Source of the DNA: Tabrizicola oligotrophica
GTDB lineage: Bacteria > Pseudomonadota > Alphaproteobacteria > Rhodobacterales > Rhodobacteraceae
DNA: 64,000 nucleotides
Direction: 5' to 3'
NCBI RefSeq assembly: GCF_011008935.1
Contig: NZ_JAAIVJ010000003.1
Location: forward strand, 248,001-312,000
Shown: piece after piece, positions 45,263 to 54,324 of the stretch
How positions within the stretch are numbered: position 1 is the stretch's first letter
Layout of the letters: every line of letters starts with the position of its first letter
Notes under the pieces: generated by a model
What the model was told of the DNA's origin: nothing
Seen by the model: only the letters and a program-made list of their open reading frames with translations
The model's database searches: none
Translations under genes and position numbers: made by a program

Positions 45263-45291
45263 TCTATACGCCCGAATCCCCGGCCGATCAA
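45263..45291 (-). promoter_or_regulatory. Sigma-70-type promoter upstream of leuC
   Basis: Reading the minus strand: TTGATC, 17 bases, TATAGA. This is a near-consensus -35/-10 pair at optimal spacing. The predicted start would fall near 45256, just before an ATG at 45254 opening a 29-codon frame (45254-45165). It lies immediately downstream of the DUF3563-type gene. Confidence 0.65.
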
Positions 45292-45306
45292 TCGCTATGC
45301 TGGGTG

Positions 45307-45447
45307 TCAGTAGCCTGCGAACTTGCCCAGATCGACTTCGCGCTCGCGGCGCTCGAGGTCGTAAAGGCTGACGGATTGCGCCAGATAGGCAAGTTCGGCC
45401 TCGCGGCGGGACTGGCGGCGCGGAAAGAAGGTGCGAAGGAAGGTCAT
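45307..45447 (-). CDS. Small DUF3563-type protein
   Basis: A 46-residue protein: basic N-terminus (MTFLRTFFPRRQSRREAE), then AYLAQSVSLYDLERRER and a short acidic tail. The conserved YLA segment and the L-x-DLE-R-x-R-E pattern fit the small DUF3563 family, whose function is unknown to me. GGAGA lies seven bases before the ATG at 45447. It precedes the leuC promoter on the same strand. Confidence 0.72.
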   Translation of the reverse strand: MTFLRTFFPRRQSRREAELAYLAQSVSLYDLERREREVDLGKFAGY

Positions 45448-45671
45448 GTGCGTGTCTCCTGATGCTCTCCCTCGCCCCCAGAGATGCTGCACCGCGGCAT
45501 CCATGTGAAGGCCCAGCGCCGCAAAGGCGGCATGACGAGAGCGCATGGCTTGCAGTTTCACCCGGCAGCCTGTATCCGCGCGCACTTGCCGCCGTTGAGA
45601 AACCCGATTCCCGGTGTTACTCTGGGGCATGGCCCGGTGCCGGGGATGTCAGGCACGCCGCATGGAGGACC

Positions 45672-46088
45672 ATGGTCCTGTCACATTCTGACCCGTCGAC
45701 CGGATTGCCGGTCGGACCGCGCGCAGACCGCATGGCTGCCCCGGACTACACTTCCGAACAGATTCTGGCCGCTGTGCTGGCGTCAGTGGACGACGACAAG
45801 GCCGAGGACATCGTGCAGATCGACCTGCGCGGCCGGTCCGACGTGGCCGATTACATGGTGATCTGCTCGGGCCGGTCCTCGCGTCAGGTGGCGGCGATTT
45901 CGGAAAAGCTGGCCGAGCGGCTGAAGGACGCCTTCCGCATCGTGGTCAAGATGGAAGGCAAGGAAACCGGCGACTGGGTGCTGATCGATTCGGGCGATGT
46001 CATCGTCCATGTCTTCCGCCCCGAGGTCCGCGACTTCTACCAGCTTGAAAAGATGTGGATGCCGGGCAGCGCCCATCGCGGGGCCTGA
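45672..46088 (+). CDS. rsfS: Ribosomal silencing factor RsfS
   Basis: A 138-residue protein of the DUF143/RsfS family that binds L14 and blocks subunit joining. Core segments: DKAEDIVQIDLRGRSDVADYMVICSGRSSRQVAAI and GDWVLIDSGDVIVHVF (given here in shortened sense; both are visible between residues 45 and 120). ATG 45672 has a GGAGG just upstream; ATG 45732 gives a shorter 118-residue form close to the usual length. It lies three bases before rlmH, the usual pairing. Confidence 0.92.
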   Translation: MVLSHSDPSTGLPVGPRADRMAAPDYTSEQILAAVLASVDDDKAEDIVQIDLRGRSDVADYMVICSGRSSRQVAAISEKLAERLKDAFRIVVKMEGKETGDWVLIDSGDVIVHVFRPEVRDFYQLEKMWMPGSAHRGA

Positions 46089-46091
46089 TCC

Positions 46092-46562
46092 TTGCGGGTG
46101 CATCTGTGCGCCGTGGGCCGGCTGCGGTCCGGCCCCGAGCGCGAGCTGATCGCCGATTACGTCCAGCGTTTCGACCGCACCGGGCGGCCCCTTGGTCTGG
46201 GTCCGCTGGTCGAGCATGAGGTCGAGAACAAGAAGAACGCCGGCATGGGGGCTGAGGCCGATTTGCTGGCCCGCGCCGTGCCGGCGGGTGCGGTGCTGGT
46301 GACGCTGGACGAACGCGGCAAGTTGCTGACCAGCCCCGAGTTCGCGGCGCAGCTTGCGCGCTGGCGCGACGGCGGGCGGCAGGACGTGGCCTTTGTCATC
46401 GGCGGGGCGGACGGGATTGATCCATCCTTGCGCGCGAAAGCCGACTTCCCGATGTCCTTCGGCGCGATGGTCTGGCCGCATATGCTGGTGCGCGTCATGC
46501 TGGCCGAACAGCTTTACCGCGCGGCCAATATCCTGTCTGGCGGGCCCTATCACCGGGCCTGA
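46092..46562 (+). CDS. rlmH: 23S rRNA pseudouridine1915 N3-methyltransferase RlmH
   Basis: A 156-residue SPOUT methyltransferase that modifies pseudouridine 1915 of 23S rRNA in assembled ribosomes. The knot region VAFVIGGADGIDPSL and C-terminal VWPHMLVRVMLAEQLYRA are characteristic. The start codon is TTG at 46092, giving the family N-terminus RVHLCAVGRLRSGPE. It is cotranscribed with rsfS. Confidence 0.95.
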   Translation: MRVHLCAVGRLRSGPERELIADYVQRFDRTGRPLGLGPLVEHEVENKKNAGMGAEADLLARAVPAGAVLVTLDERGKLLTSPEFAAQLARWRDGGRQDVAFVIGGADGIDPSLRAKADFPMSFGAMVWPHMLVRVMLAEQLYRAANILSGGPYHRA

Positions 46563-46633
46563 GGTTCGGGTGATCGCGCCGACCGCCATGGCCGAGGCTA
46601 CCGCCGAGGCCAAGCAGCACATCAGCCCCATTT

Positions 46634-46740
46634 CCGCCGGAGGCCAGAAGCCTCCGGCGGGCGCCGGCCTCCGTCTGTTCTGGTGGAGCCGGTCCTGCGG
46701 GACGGGGATTTCTGCGGGCGGGGAAAAGCGGTGCTTTTCC
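46634..46740. repeat. Two hairpins in the rlmH/paiB convergent gap
   Basis: CCGCCGGAGGC, five bases, GCCTCCGGCGG (46634-46660) is a perfect 11-bp stem. GGAAAAGC, GGT, GCTTTTCC (46722-46740) is a second perfect 8-bp stem, extended outward by GC-rich flanks. Together they occupy the 224-bp gap between two converging genes and probably end transcription from both sides. No gene is visible in the gap. Confidence 0.55.
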
Positions 46741-46786
46741 TTGCCCGCCCGATCTGGCCTTGGGTCAACTGGGTTTTTGCCCCCCG

Positions 46787-47419
46787 TCAGCCAGAGACCC
46801 GTCGCATCAGCGCCGCAAGTTCGGCCCGCGGGCTGGCCTCGGCCCAGCCTTCCAGCCCCGCCGCCGCGCCGGCGCGCTGGTCGGGCGTCTTGTTCTGGCC
46901 CAGCTTCCAGGTGCCGTCCACGGCTTCAATGACCAGCCGGTAGGGCAGGATCATCCGCAGCATCCGCTCCATCACCCCGTCCGACATCTTGCTGCTGACC
47001 CAGGGCTTCTTGGGCAGAAGCCGGGCCTCGAACAGGGCCGACAGGTCGTCGACCATCGGGCGCAGGGCCTCAAGCGGCAACGGCTCCAGCCGCCCGCGCA
47101 GATGCACGGCGACATAGTTCCACGTCGGCACCTGATCGGCCGACCCGTACCAATCGGGCGAGATATAGCTTTCCGGCCCCGTCACCGCGATCACCGCCGG
47201 CGCGGGCAGGGCAGAACGGGCAATCGCGTTCGACCGGGCGAGATGCACCAAAGCACACAGCCCGCCGGTTTCCGTCACCAGAAACGGCACATGCGCCAGA
47301 AGCGGCCCCGATTCACCCGCCGCCTCCCCGTTCACGCACAGCGTGCCAAAGCCGCGCGCTCGAGCAAAGGCCAGACTGTCTTCGGCGGGCACCTGACGGA
47401 AGGCAGGGTTGGGATGCAT
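46787..47419 (-). CDS. PaiB-like FMN-binding protein
   Basis: A 210-residue split-barrel flavin-binding protein of the PaiB (FMN-binding negative transcriptional regulator) family. Typical segments: MHPNPAFR at the start, HVPFLVTETGG, ARSNAIARS, ISPDWYGSADQVPTWNYVAVH and a C-terminal WKLGQNKTPDQRAGA. The name comes from Bacillus; in proteobacteria a transcriptional role is not established, and a small flavin enzyme is equally plausible. It lies just beyond the rpmJ terminator on the same strand. Confidence 0.88.
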   Translation of the reverse strand: MHPNPAFRQVPAEDSLAFARARGFGTLCVNGEAAGESGPLLAHVPFLVTETGGLCALVHLARSNAIARSALPAPAVIAVTGPESYISPDWYGSADQVPTWNYVAVHLRGRLEPLPLEALRPMVDDLSALFEARLLPKKPWVSSKMSDGVMERMLRMILPYRLVIEAVDGTWKLGQNKTPDQRAGAAAGLEGWAEASPRAELAALMRRVSG

Positions 47420-47443
47420 GGCGCGAACCTTTCGGGACAAATG

Positions 47444-47474
47444 AAAAAGCCGCCCCGGGTTTCCCCTCGGCGGC
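47444..47474 (-). terminator. Intrinsic terminator of rpmJ
   Basis: On the minus strand GCCGCC-GA-GGG, GAAA tetraloop, CCC-GG-GGCGGC, followed by TTTTT. It is 25 bases after the rpmJ stop and before the PaiB-like start. Confidence 0.8.
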
Positions 47475-47499
47475 CCTGTCATGCTTGCTGGCGCAACAC

Positions 47500-47625
47500 T
47501 CAGCCCTGACGGGCCTTGTAGCGCTTTTGCGTCTTGTTGATCACATAGACGCGGCCTTTGCGGCGCACGATCTGGCAATCGCGGTGACGCGTCTTCAGCG
47601 AGCGGAGCGAGTTCGCAACTTTCAT
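47500..47625 (-). CDS. rpmJ: 50S ribosomal protein L36 (RpmJ, zinc-free type)
   Basis: A 41-residue protein: [17 protein letters not shown], then [16 protein letters not shown] and KRYKARQG. It has only one cysteine (Cys17), so it is the C-minus form lacking the zinc ribbon, the usual form in Rhodobacterales. AGGAGAAGG precedes the start. It is downstream of tRNA-Val on the same strand, followed by its own terminator. Confidence 0.96.
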   Translation of the reverse strand: MKVANSLRSLKTRHRDCQIVRRKGRVYVINKTQKRYKARQG

Positions 47626-47693
47626 CGGCCTTCTCCTCTACGCGGCGCGTCTGCGCCGATTGAAAACAACGTGCCCCACAAGGGGGCGGTGAA

Positions 47694-47768
47694 TGGTGGG
47701 CGGTACTGGGATCGAACCAGTGGCCACTACGATGTCAACGTAGTGCTCTACCGCTGAGCTAACCGCCC
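47694..47768 (-). tRNA. tRNA-Val (GAC)
   Basis: A 75-nt cloverleaf on the minus strand: acceptor GGGCGGT/ACCGCCC, discriminator A, encoded CCA. The anticodon stem CTACG/CGTAG encloses TTGACAT, anticodon GAC. The T-loop GGTTCGATCC is present. A promoter at 47835-47863 points to it. Confidence 0.96.
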
Positions 47769-47834
47769 ACGTTCCAGCCTGATTCCACCCGTCCCCAAAG
47801 AAAAGGACGCGGGCGGAACCGCGTCGGATGGGGG

Positions 47835-47863
47835 GGCTATAAACAGAGTCGCCGGCACGTTCA
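47835..47863 (-). promoter_or_regulatory. Sigma-70-type promoter for tRNA-Val
   Basis: Minus strand: TTGAAC, 17 bases, TATAGC. Good -35/-10 match and spacing about 65 bases upstream of the tRNA 5' end. Confidence 0.55.
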
Positions 47864-47950
47864 AGGGGGTATCGACAGGATATGGGCTACCTTTCCGTGC
47901 AGTTTTGCCCTTATATCAACAGCGTGAGCAACTGGCGCGTGATTTGACCG

Positions 47951-48811
47951 ATGACCGCAGGGGTTTTTCGTCTTCACCAACCCGCCCGGCAGGAAACGCC
48001 GGTCATCTTCGCCTCTCCCCATAGCGGAGCGGCCTACCACCCCGATTTTCTGGCACAATCCGTGCTGGATGCCCGGCAAATCCGCTCGTCCGAGGATGCA
48101 TTCGTTGACCGCCTGCTGGCCGATGCCCCGTCTCATGGCGCGGCCCTGCTGGTGGCCGAGGTGCCGCGCGCCTATCTTGACCTGAACCGCGCCCCGGACG
48201 AACTGGATCCGGCGGTGATCGAAGGCATCAGCCGCGCGCCGCACAACCCGCGCGTCTCCTCGGGGCTTGGGGTGATTCCCCGCGTGGTTTCGGGCGGGCG
48301 GTCGATCTATCGCGGCAAGCTGAGCCGCGCCGAGGCCGAAACCCGCATCACCGGATTCTGGCATCCCTATCACCGCGCGCTGCGCGATCTGGTGGAGGCC
48401 ACCCACTCCCGTTTTGGCCAGGCCATCCTGATCGACTGCCATTCCATGCCCCACGAGGCGCTGGAACATCACAGCCGCCCCGGTGTTGATCTGCCCGATG
48501 TGGTTCTGGGTGATCGCTTTGGCGCGGCCTCGGCGCCCTGGGTGATGACCGCCGTTGAGGCCGCCTTTCAGGCCGAAGGCTTTCGCGTGTCGCGCAACAC
48601 CCCCTTTGCCGGGGCCTTCATCGCGCAAAGCTATGGCCGCCCCTCGGCGGGCCGCCATGTCGTGCAGGTCGAGATCGACCGCTCGCTTTACATGGACGAA
48701 GACGCCATTGCCCCCCTGCCGCAATTCGACGCCTTTTCCGCGCGCATGGGGCAGGTGGTGCGGCGCCTGTCGGGGATCGGACGGCAGGACATACCGCTGG
48801 CCGCCGAATAG
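47951..48811 (+). CDS. N-formylglutamate amidohydrolase family protein
   Basis: A 286-residue protein with the family signature: PVIFASPHSGAAYHPDFL at the N-terminus, VPRAYLDLNRAPDELDP, ILIDCHSMPHEALE with probable metal ligands, and GRHVVQVEIDRSLYM near the C-terminus. Members hydrolyse N-formyl-L-glutamate in histidine breakdown, though standalone copies like this one may act on other N-acyl amino acids. The stop abuts the stop of convergent dinB with no gap. Confidence 0.9.
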   Translation: MTAGVFRLHQPARQETPVIFASPHSGAAYHPDFLAQSVLDARQIRSSEDAFVDRLLADAPSHGAALLVAEVPRAYLDLNRAPDELDPAVIEGISRAPHNPRVSSGLGVIPRVVSGGRSIYRGKLSRAEAETRITGFWHPYHRALRDLVEATHSRFGQAILIDCHSMPHEALEHHSRPGVDLPDVVLGDRFGAASAPWVMTAVEAAFQAEGFRVSRNTPFAGAFIAQSYGRPSAGRHVVQVEIDRSLYMDEDAIAPLPQFDAFSARMGQVVRRLSGIGRQDIPLAAE

Positions 48812-50065
48812 TCAGCGCAAGGACCGCCCCTTTACAATCGCATCATGCCCGAACCTAGCCCGGATGGCATCGGTCGCCCGCTCGGCCTTGGCCCGCTTCG
48901 CGGCGTCCGGGTCCAGCAGATCGCCGGAAAGATCGGCCTGTTCTTCCGGCGCCAGATCGGCAATCCCGACGCCGATCAGCCGGAACGGCCCGCGCCCCGC
49001 CTCGAGCCGGAACATCTCGACGGCGGCGCGATAGATGCGGTCGGTCAGCTGCGTCGGATCAGACAGCGCGTGCCGCCGCGAGAGCAACTGGAAGTCGCCC
49101 TTCTTCAGCTTCAACGTCACTGTTCGCCCACTTAGAGCCTTTGCCTTGGCGCGATCTGCCACTTGCTCTGCCAATCTCCAAAGATGGCCGTCAAGAATAT
49201 CCGGGTCGGACGTGTCTTCGAAAAACGTCGTCTCCTTCGAGATGGATTTCAGCTTTTCATCGCGGTTGACCCGGCGATGATCCTCGCCCCGCGCCAGATG
49301 CCAAAGCCGTTCCCCCATGGATCCGAAGCGCGCCACCAGATCGGCGCGGTCCCAGCGCAAGAGATCGGCAATCGAGCGGATGCCTGCCTTTTCCAGCGCG
49401 CCCTGCGTCGCCGTCCCCACGCCCCAGATGATCCGCACCGGCCTTGGCCGCAGAAAATCCGCCGTTTCCGCCCGTCCGATCACCGAAAACCCCCGAGGCT
49501 TATCAAGATCGGAGGCGATTTTCGCCAGAAACTTGTTGTGCGACAGCCCGATGGAGCCGGACAGGCCCAGTTCCGTCTCCATCCGCCGGACCAGCCGCGC
49601 CAGCGTCACGGCCGGCGGGGCGCCGTGCAACCGGTCGGTTCCGGTCAGGTCAAGAAACGCTTCATCCAGCGACAGGGGTTCGATGGCGGGCGTCAGCTCT
49701 TCCATCATCGCCCGGATCGCCCGGCTGACTTGCACATAGACCTGCATCCGCGGCTTCACCACCACCGCCTGCGGGCAAAGTTTCAGCGCCTGAAACATCG
49801 GCATGGCCGAGCGCACACCATGGATGCGCGCCAGATAGCAGCAGGTCGAGACAACGCCCCTCTGCCCGCCGCCGACGATCACAGGAACGTCTCTAAGTGC
49901 CGGATTGTCACGTTTTTCGACGCTGGCATAAAACGCGTCACAATCCATATGGGCGATGGAGAGGCTGCTCAACTCTGCATGCGCAAGGACACGCGGGCTG
50001 CGACAGGCGGGGCAGCGCGGTCCGGTCTCGAACGGGGTCAGGCAATCGCGGCAAAGGCTGGGCAT
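48812..50065 (-). CDS. dinB: DNA polymerase IV (DinB) with N-terminal zinc-ribbon-like extension
   Basis: A 417-residue Y-family polymerase. Palm motifs are HMDCDAFYASVE and LSLDEAFLDLT, and GSIGLSHNKFLAKIASDLDKP marks the conserved Y-family segment. Before these, residues 5-21 carry C-x2-C and C-x2-C pairs (CRDC ... CPAC), a zinc-ribbon-like addition absent from E. coli DinB. I see no GTTC-N7-GTTC SOS box in the 100 bp upstream, so LexA control is not evident. It performs error-prone translesion synthesis. Confidence 0.94.
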   Translation of the reverse strand: MPSLCRDCLTPFETGPRCPACRSPRVLAHAELSSLSIAHMDCDAFYASVEKRDNPALRDVPVIVGGGQRGVVSTCCYLARIHGVRSAMPMFQALKLCPQAVVVKPRMQVYVQVSRAIRAMMEELTPAIEPLSLDEAFLDLTGTDRLHGAPPAVTLARLVRRMETELGLSGSIGLSHNKFLAKIASDLDKPRGFSVIGRAETADFLRPRPVRIIWGVGTATQGALEKAGIRSIADLLRWDRADLVARFGSMGERLWHLARGEDHRRVNRDEKLKSISKETTFFEDTSDPDILDGHLWRLAEQVADRAKAKALSGRTVTLKLKKGDFQLLSRRHALSDPTQLTDRIYRAAVEMFRLEAGRGPFRLIGVGIADLAPEEQADLSGDLLDPDAAKRAKAERATDAIRARFGHDAIVKGRSLR

Positions 50066-50165
50066 GGCGAATTATCCGCGCCTTCCGGCCCGCTGTCCAT
50101 GCCGGTTTCCCTTGCGCGCCGCCCCCTTCCCGCTCATCCTGACGGCAAATTTAGGGGAGGCCGAA

Positions 50166-51047
50166 ATGAATTTCCAACAGATTGCCGGCAGCGGTGCGGT
50201 TTACCTCGCCATCGCGCTGTTCATCATTGTCGCGATTTTCAAGGCGGTGCGCATCGTGCCGCAATCGGAGAAATTCGTCGTCGAGCGTTTCGGCCGCCTC
50301 CGCGCCGTTCTGGGGCCGGGGATCAACTTTACCGTGCCCTTCCTGGACCGCGTGGCGCACAAGGTTTCCATTCTTGAACGTCAGCTGCCCAATGCCCGGC
50401 AGGATGCCATCACCGCCGACAACGTGCTGTTGCAGGTGGAAACCAGCGTGTTCTACCGGGTGACCGAGCCGGAAAAGACCGTCTACCGCATCCGCGATGT
50501 CGATGCCGCCATTGCCACCACGGTTGCGGGCATCGTCCGGTCGGAGATCGGCAAGCTGGAACTGGATCAGGTGCAGTCGAACCGCGCGCAACTGATCGAC
50601 CGCGTGCGCGAACATGTGAAGGCCATGGTCGATGACTGGGGCGTCGAGGTGACACGCGCCGAGATCCTTGACGTCGCGTTGGATGAAGCCACCCGCCACG
50701 CCATGCTGCAGCAGTTGAACGCCGAACGCGCCCGCCGCGCACAGGTGATGGAAGCCGAGGGCAAGAAGCGCGCCGTCGAGCTGGCCTCGGATGCCGACCT
50801 TTACGCCGCCGAGCAACAGGCCAAGGCCCGCCGCATCACCGCCGATGCTGAAGCCTATGCCACCGGCGTCATTGCCGGGGCGATCAAGGAGAACGGGCTG
50901 GAGGCAGCGCAGTTTCAGGTGGCACTCAAGCAGGTGGAGGCCTTGCAGGCGGTGGCCTCGGGTCAGGGCAAGCAGACCATTCTGGTGCCGGCCAATGCGC
51001 TTGAGGCCTTTGGCGACGCTTTCAAGATGCTGAAAGGGCGCGGGTAA
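50166..51047 (+). CDS. SPFH/stomatin-like membrane protease-associated protein (QmcA type)
   Basis: A 293-residue protein with an N-terminal membrane helix (YLAIALFIIVAIFKAV). The SPFH domain follows at residues 20-200 (VPQSEKFVVERFGRLRAVLGPGINFTVPFLD; ATTVAGIVRSEIGKLELD), then a coiled coil rich in Ala/Glu (AERARRAQVMEAEGKKRAVE). Such proteins form rings in membranes and regulate proteases. It pairs with an NfeD-like gene one base downstream, the standard arrangement. Start at 50166 is fixed by the family N-terminus. Confidence 0.93.
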   Translation: MNFQQIAGSGAVYLAIALFIIVAIFKAVRIVPQSEKFVVERFGRLRAVLGPGINFTVPFLDRVAHKVSILERQLPNARQDAITADNVLLQVETSVFYRVTEPEKTVYRIRDVDAAIATTVAGIVRSEIGKLELDQVQSNRAQLIDRVREHVKAMVDDWGVEVTRAEILDVALDEATRHAMLQQLNAERARRAQVMEAEGKKRAVELASDADLYAAEQQAKARRITADAEAYATGVIAGAIKENGLEAAQFQVALKQVEALQAVASGQGKQTILVPANALEAFGDAFKMLKGRG

Positions 51048-51048
51048 G

Positions 51049-51315
51049 ATGTGGAATGTCTGGTGGGTCTGGATCGTGGCGGGCTTCGCGCTGGGGGTGC
51101 TGGAAATCCTTGCGCCCGGCTACATCTTCCTTGGCTTTGCCATGGGGGCGCTGCTGACCGGGGTGCTTCTGGGTTTTGGCGTGTTGGGCGGCTCGTTGCC
51201 CTTGCTGCTCATGGTCTTTGCCGTCCTGTCACTGATCACCTGGCTCATCCTGCGCCGGGTTGTCGGGGTGACGAAGGGGCAGGCGAAGATCTGGCACAAG
51301 GACATCAATGACTGA
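51049..51315 (+). CDS. NfeD-like short membrane protein
   Basis: An 88-residue protein with two or three hydrophobic segments (VWIVAGFALGVLEILAPGYIFLGFAMG; LPLLLMVFAVLSLITWLILRRVV). It matches the membrane part of NfeD, the usual partner of SPFH proteins, but lacks the soluble OB-fold domain and serine-protease domain of longer NfeD forms. It overlaps the NUDIX gene by eight bases. Confidence 0.82.
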   Translation: MWNVWWVWIVAGFALGVLEILAPGYIFLGFAMGALLTGVLLGFGVLGGSLPLLLMVFAVLSLITWLILRRVVGVTKGQAKIWHKDIND

Positions 51316-51733
51316 CGTCATCGGCGCCAAGGCGGCGCTTCTGTGCGGCGGCACCATCCTGACCTATCTGCGCGACGACAAGCCCGGCCTGCCGTGGCCC
51401 GGCCATTGGGATCTGCCCGGCGGCGGTCTGGAAACGTCAGAAACCGCCGAACAGGGACTGTTTCGCGAGGTCCACGAAGAATTCGGCCTGCACCTGTCGT
51501 CGTCGCATCTGGTCTGGCGCGCGACCTTTCCGACCCTGCACACACCGGGCAAGATGGCGGCCTTTTTCGTCGGTCACCTTGCCCCGCAGGATGTCGCCGC
51601 CATCCGGTTTGGCAGCGAGGGTCAGTTCTGGCGCATGATGCCGCTTGCCGAATGGCTGACGCTCGACCGGGCGGTTCCCGACCTGCAACGCCGTACCGCG
51701 CTTGCGCTGCAAGCATTGGGGCTGGCGCCCTGA
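51308..51733 (+). CDS. NUDIX hydrolase
   Basis: A 141-residue protein with a full NUDIX box, G-x5-E-x7-R-E-x2-E-E-x-G-L, between residues about 41 and 63 (GGGLETSETAE ... REVHEEFGL). It hydrolyses a nucleoside-diphosphate-linked compound, unknown which. It is read through from the SPFH/NfeD pair and converges on the SDR gene with a two-base gap. Confidence 0.9.
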   Translation: MTDVIGAKAALLCGGTILTYLRDDKPGLPWPGHWDLPGGGLETSETAEQGLFREVHEEFGLHLSSSHLVWRATFPTLHTPGKMAAFFVGHLAPQDVAAIRFGSEGQFWRMMPLAEWLTLDRAVPDLQRRTALALQALGLAP

Positions 51734-51735
51734 GG

Positions 51736-52467
51736 TCAGGGCAGGCTGAGCTTGGCCATCCGCCCGCCGTCCACCGTCCAGACCTGCCCGGTGACAAAGC
51801 CCGCCTCCTCCGAGGCCAGCCATGCCACCAGTGCCGCGACTTCCTCGGGCTTGCCGGTGCGCCCGACCGGGTGAATGCGGCCGATGTTGGCGCGGAAGGC
51901 GGCCGGATCGGGCATGGCCTCGACGAAGGCTTCGTTCAGCTCGGTGTCGATCCAGCCCGGCGCGACCGCATTGCAGCGCACGCTGGTCGATTCGTCCACC
52001 GCCACGGCGCGCGTCAACCCGTGCAGGCCGGCCTTGGACGCTGAGTAGGCCGCGTGGGCCGGGTTCGACCCCAGCCCCTCGATCGAGCCGATGTTGACGA
52101 TGGCGCCCTTTGCGGCGCGCAGATGCGGCATGGCCGCCTTGATGAACAGGAACGGGGCCGTCAGGTTCACCCGGATATTCCGCTCCCAATCGGCAAGGCT
52201 CATGTCCTCGACGCGGGCTTCCTGCATCATGCCCGCGTTGTTGACCAGCACATCCAGACGGCCGGCGCGGGCGACTACCTCAGCCACCACCTTTTCCGGG
52301 CTGGCGGTGTCGGTGAAGTCGGCCTCAATGCCTGCAAACTCGGCATCCGGCCCCCGCTGGGCGGTGAACACCCGCGCGCCTTCTGATGCCAGACGCCGGG
52401 CAATCGCTTGCCCGATGCCAGACCGCCCGCCGGTCACAAGGGCGGTTTCCCCAGCAAAACGGCTCAT
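51736..52467 (-). CDS. SDR-family oxidoreductase (HpbD operon)
   Basis: A 243-residue classical [24 protein letters not shown], and C-terminal GQVWTVDGG. It is the last gene of the TetR-HpbD-SDR-SDR operon and starts inside the stop of the preceding SDR (ATGA). Substrate unknown; by position it should act on a ring-hydroxyl or keto intermediate of the HpbD substrate. Confidence 0.86.
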   Translation of the reverse strand: MSRFAGETALVTGGRSGIGQAIARRLASEGARVFTAQRGPDAEFAGIEADFTDTASPEKVVAEVVARAGRLDVLVNNAGMMQEARVEDMSLADWERNIRVNLTAPFLFIKAAMPHLRAAKGAIVNIGSIEGLGSNPAHAAYSASKAGLHGLTRAVAVDESTSVRCNAVAPGWIDTELNEAFVEAMPDPAAFRANIGRIHPVGRTGKPEEVAALVAWLASEEAGFVTGQVWTVDGGRMAKLSLP

Positions 52468-53192
52468 TTGACAGGCTTCCCGCCGTTCACCTCGACCACC
52501 GTGCCGACCATGTAGCGCGCGGCGTCCGAGGCGAGGAACAGGATGACATCGGCGATATCCTCGGGTTCGGCAATCCGGCCCAAGGGCACCGTCTTGCCCA
52601 GTTCCGCCACGGCGGTATCCGGGTCAAAGCCGCGCTTGGCAAAGCCGGTGCGCAGCATCGGCGTGTTCACCTCGTTCGGTGCAACCGCGTTGATGCGAAT
52701 ACCCTTGTCGGCATGATCCATGCCCATGCACTGCGTCAGCGAGGCAATCGCCGCCTTGGTCATGCAGTAAACCGCATGGCCGGGACCAGGGCGCAGCCCC
52801 CAGCAGGAGGCGACGTTGACGATGGCCGATCCGGGCGGCAGAAGCGGAATGGCGGCGCGGCAGATGCGGAACGGCGCCTGCACGTTCACCCCGACCGAGA
52901 GGTCCCAGTCGGCATCGGTGGTCTCGTCCACCTTGCCGCGCGTGATGACGCCGGCGTTATTGACGACGATGTCCAGCCCGCCAAGCGCCGCCTTTGCCGC
53001 CGCCGGCAGGCCATCGGCATAGGCCGCTTCCAGAAGATTGCCCGGCAGATGGGCTTCCGCCTCAATCCCCGAGACATCGCGGTCCGCCACCGCGACCTGC
53101 GCGCCGCGCGCCCGCAGTGCGCGCACCACCGCGGCACCGATGCCGCCCGCGGCCCCAGTGACCAGCGCCTTCTTTCCCTTCAGATCGCTCAT
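52464..53192 (-). CDS. SDR-family oxidoreductase (HpbD operon)
   Basis: A 242-residue classical SDR with [21 protein letters not shown] and a C-terminal GTVVEVNGG. It lies 12 bases after the HpbD-like gene and is coupled to the next SDR. It resembles the cluster A enzyme at 30660 (shared GLxPxPx[11 protein letters not shown]-like region), suggesting parallel roles in the two clusters. Confidence 0.86.
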   Translation of the reverse strand: MSDLKGKKALVTGAAGGIGAAVVRALRARGAQVAVADRDVSGIEAEAHLPGNLLEAAYADGLPAAAKAALGGLDIVVNNAGVITRGKVDETTDADWDLSVGVNVQAPFRICRAAIPLLPPGSAIVNVASCWGLRPGPGHAVYCMTKAAIASLTQCMGMDHADKGIRINAVAPNEVNTPMLRTGFAKRGFDPDTAVAELGKTVPLGRIAEPEDIADVILFLASDAARYMVGTVVEVNGGKPVK

Positions 53193-53204
53193 CTTCTCTT
53201 ACCC

Positions 53205-54311
53205 TCAGCCGAATGACAGAACCGGATTGCCGAAAATCCCCTCGTCGGGCACCACGCCCAGACCGGGGCCGGCGGGCAGCCTGATGTGCCCGCCCTCGAT
53301 CTTCACGCCGTTGCGGCTGTCGTAATTGCCCTCGATATAGGGTTGCGCCAGCCAGGCGCCTTCCATGAGCCGCGGATGCACGGTTGCCCCGACATGAGTG
53401 CAGGCGGCCGCAATGATGTCACCGCCCCAACTGTCGTCGCAGGTGTGCGGCAGGTTGCGCACGGCGCAGATGTCACGGAAGATCCGCATCGGGTGCAAAC
53501 CGCCGATACGCGTCACCTTCATGCCAAAGCCATCCACCAGCCCGGTGCCGACGGCAGAGATCACGGTGTTCAGGTTGACGCTGTTTTCGTCCATGTAGAT
53601 GCCGTGGCGAACCTGCGGGCGGATCTTCTGCAGATCCTCGACCGTGTTGCAGGGCTGCTCCATGATGAAGGGGATGTCGGAGCATTCGCGGCTGAGCGTC
53701 AGCGCATCGCGGGTGATCAGGCTGCGGTTGCCGTCCACCGCCATGCGTACGCCTGTACCGCGGATTGCTTCCCAGACCTTGCGGACGGTTTCGATGTCGA
53801 TCTCCACCGGGCGGCCGCCGACCTTGATCTGCAGGCGCGGATAGCCCTCGGCGGCCTTTTCGGCAGCGATGCGGGCGGTCTCGTCGGGGCTGCCGACGAT
53901 GGTGGAATAATAGGAGGGCACCCGGTCGGTCAGCGCCCCGCCCAGCAGTGTTGCGACCGAAACACCAAGGGCGCGCGCCATGAGGTCATGGGCGGCAATG
54001 TCGATGGCGGCCTTGGCATAGTTATGGCCGTTCAGAAGCGCGTCCATCCGGGCGTGCAGCAGGACCGGGGCGACCTCGGCCCCGATCAGGCCGGGCGCCA
54101 TCGCCTGCAAGGCGGCGCGCGCGCCACCCACATGCATTTCGGCATAGGTCGAGCCGACTGGGCAGGTTTCGCCCCAGCCGACATGTCCGGTATCCGAGAC
54201 AAGCTTCACCAGCGTCGTCGGCAGGGTCCAGACCTCGGTCATCGCCATGCGGTAGGGGCCGTTCTTGACCGGCAGGTCATGGGCGTAGATGTGGACTTCG
54301 GTGATCTTCAT
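53205..54311 (-). CDS. hpbD: HpbD-like 4-hydroxyproline-betaine (proline-betaine) 2-epimerase
   Basis: A 368-residue enolase-superfamily enzyme (MLE subgroup). Acid/base lysines fall at Lys163 (in LQIKVGG) and Lys265 (in [11 protein letters not shown]). Metal ligands are Asp193 (AVDGN), Glu218 (MEQPC) and Glu242 (MDENS). [30 protein letters not shown] and GGALTD agree closely with my memory of HpbD, which epimerises trans-4-hydroxy-L-proline betaine and proline betaine at C2. Start at 54311 gives this N-terminus. It follows the TetR gene by 13 bases and shares its operators. A related MLE epimerase of other specificity cannot be excluded. Confidence 0.85.
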   Translation of the reverse strand: MKITEVHIYAHDLPVKNGPYRMAMTEVWTLPTTLVKLVSDTGHVGWGETCPVGSTYAEMHVGGARAALQAMAPGLIGAEVAPVLLHARMDALLNGHNYAKAAIDIAAHDLMARALGVSVATLLGGALTDRVPSYYSTIVGSPDETARIAAEKAAEGYPRLQIKVGGRPVEIDIETVRKVWEAIRGTGVRMAVDGNRSLITRDALTLSRECSDIPFIMEQPCNTVEDLQKIRPQVRHGIYMDENSVNLNTVISAVGTGLVDGFGMKVTRIGGLHPMRIFRDICAVRNLPHTCDDSWGGDIIAAACTHVGATVHPRLMEGAWLAQPYIEGNYDSRNGVKIEGGHIRLPAGPGLGVVPDEGIFGNPVLSFG

Positions 54312-54324
54312 GAAAGCCTCTGGG

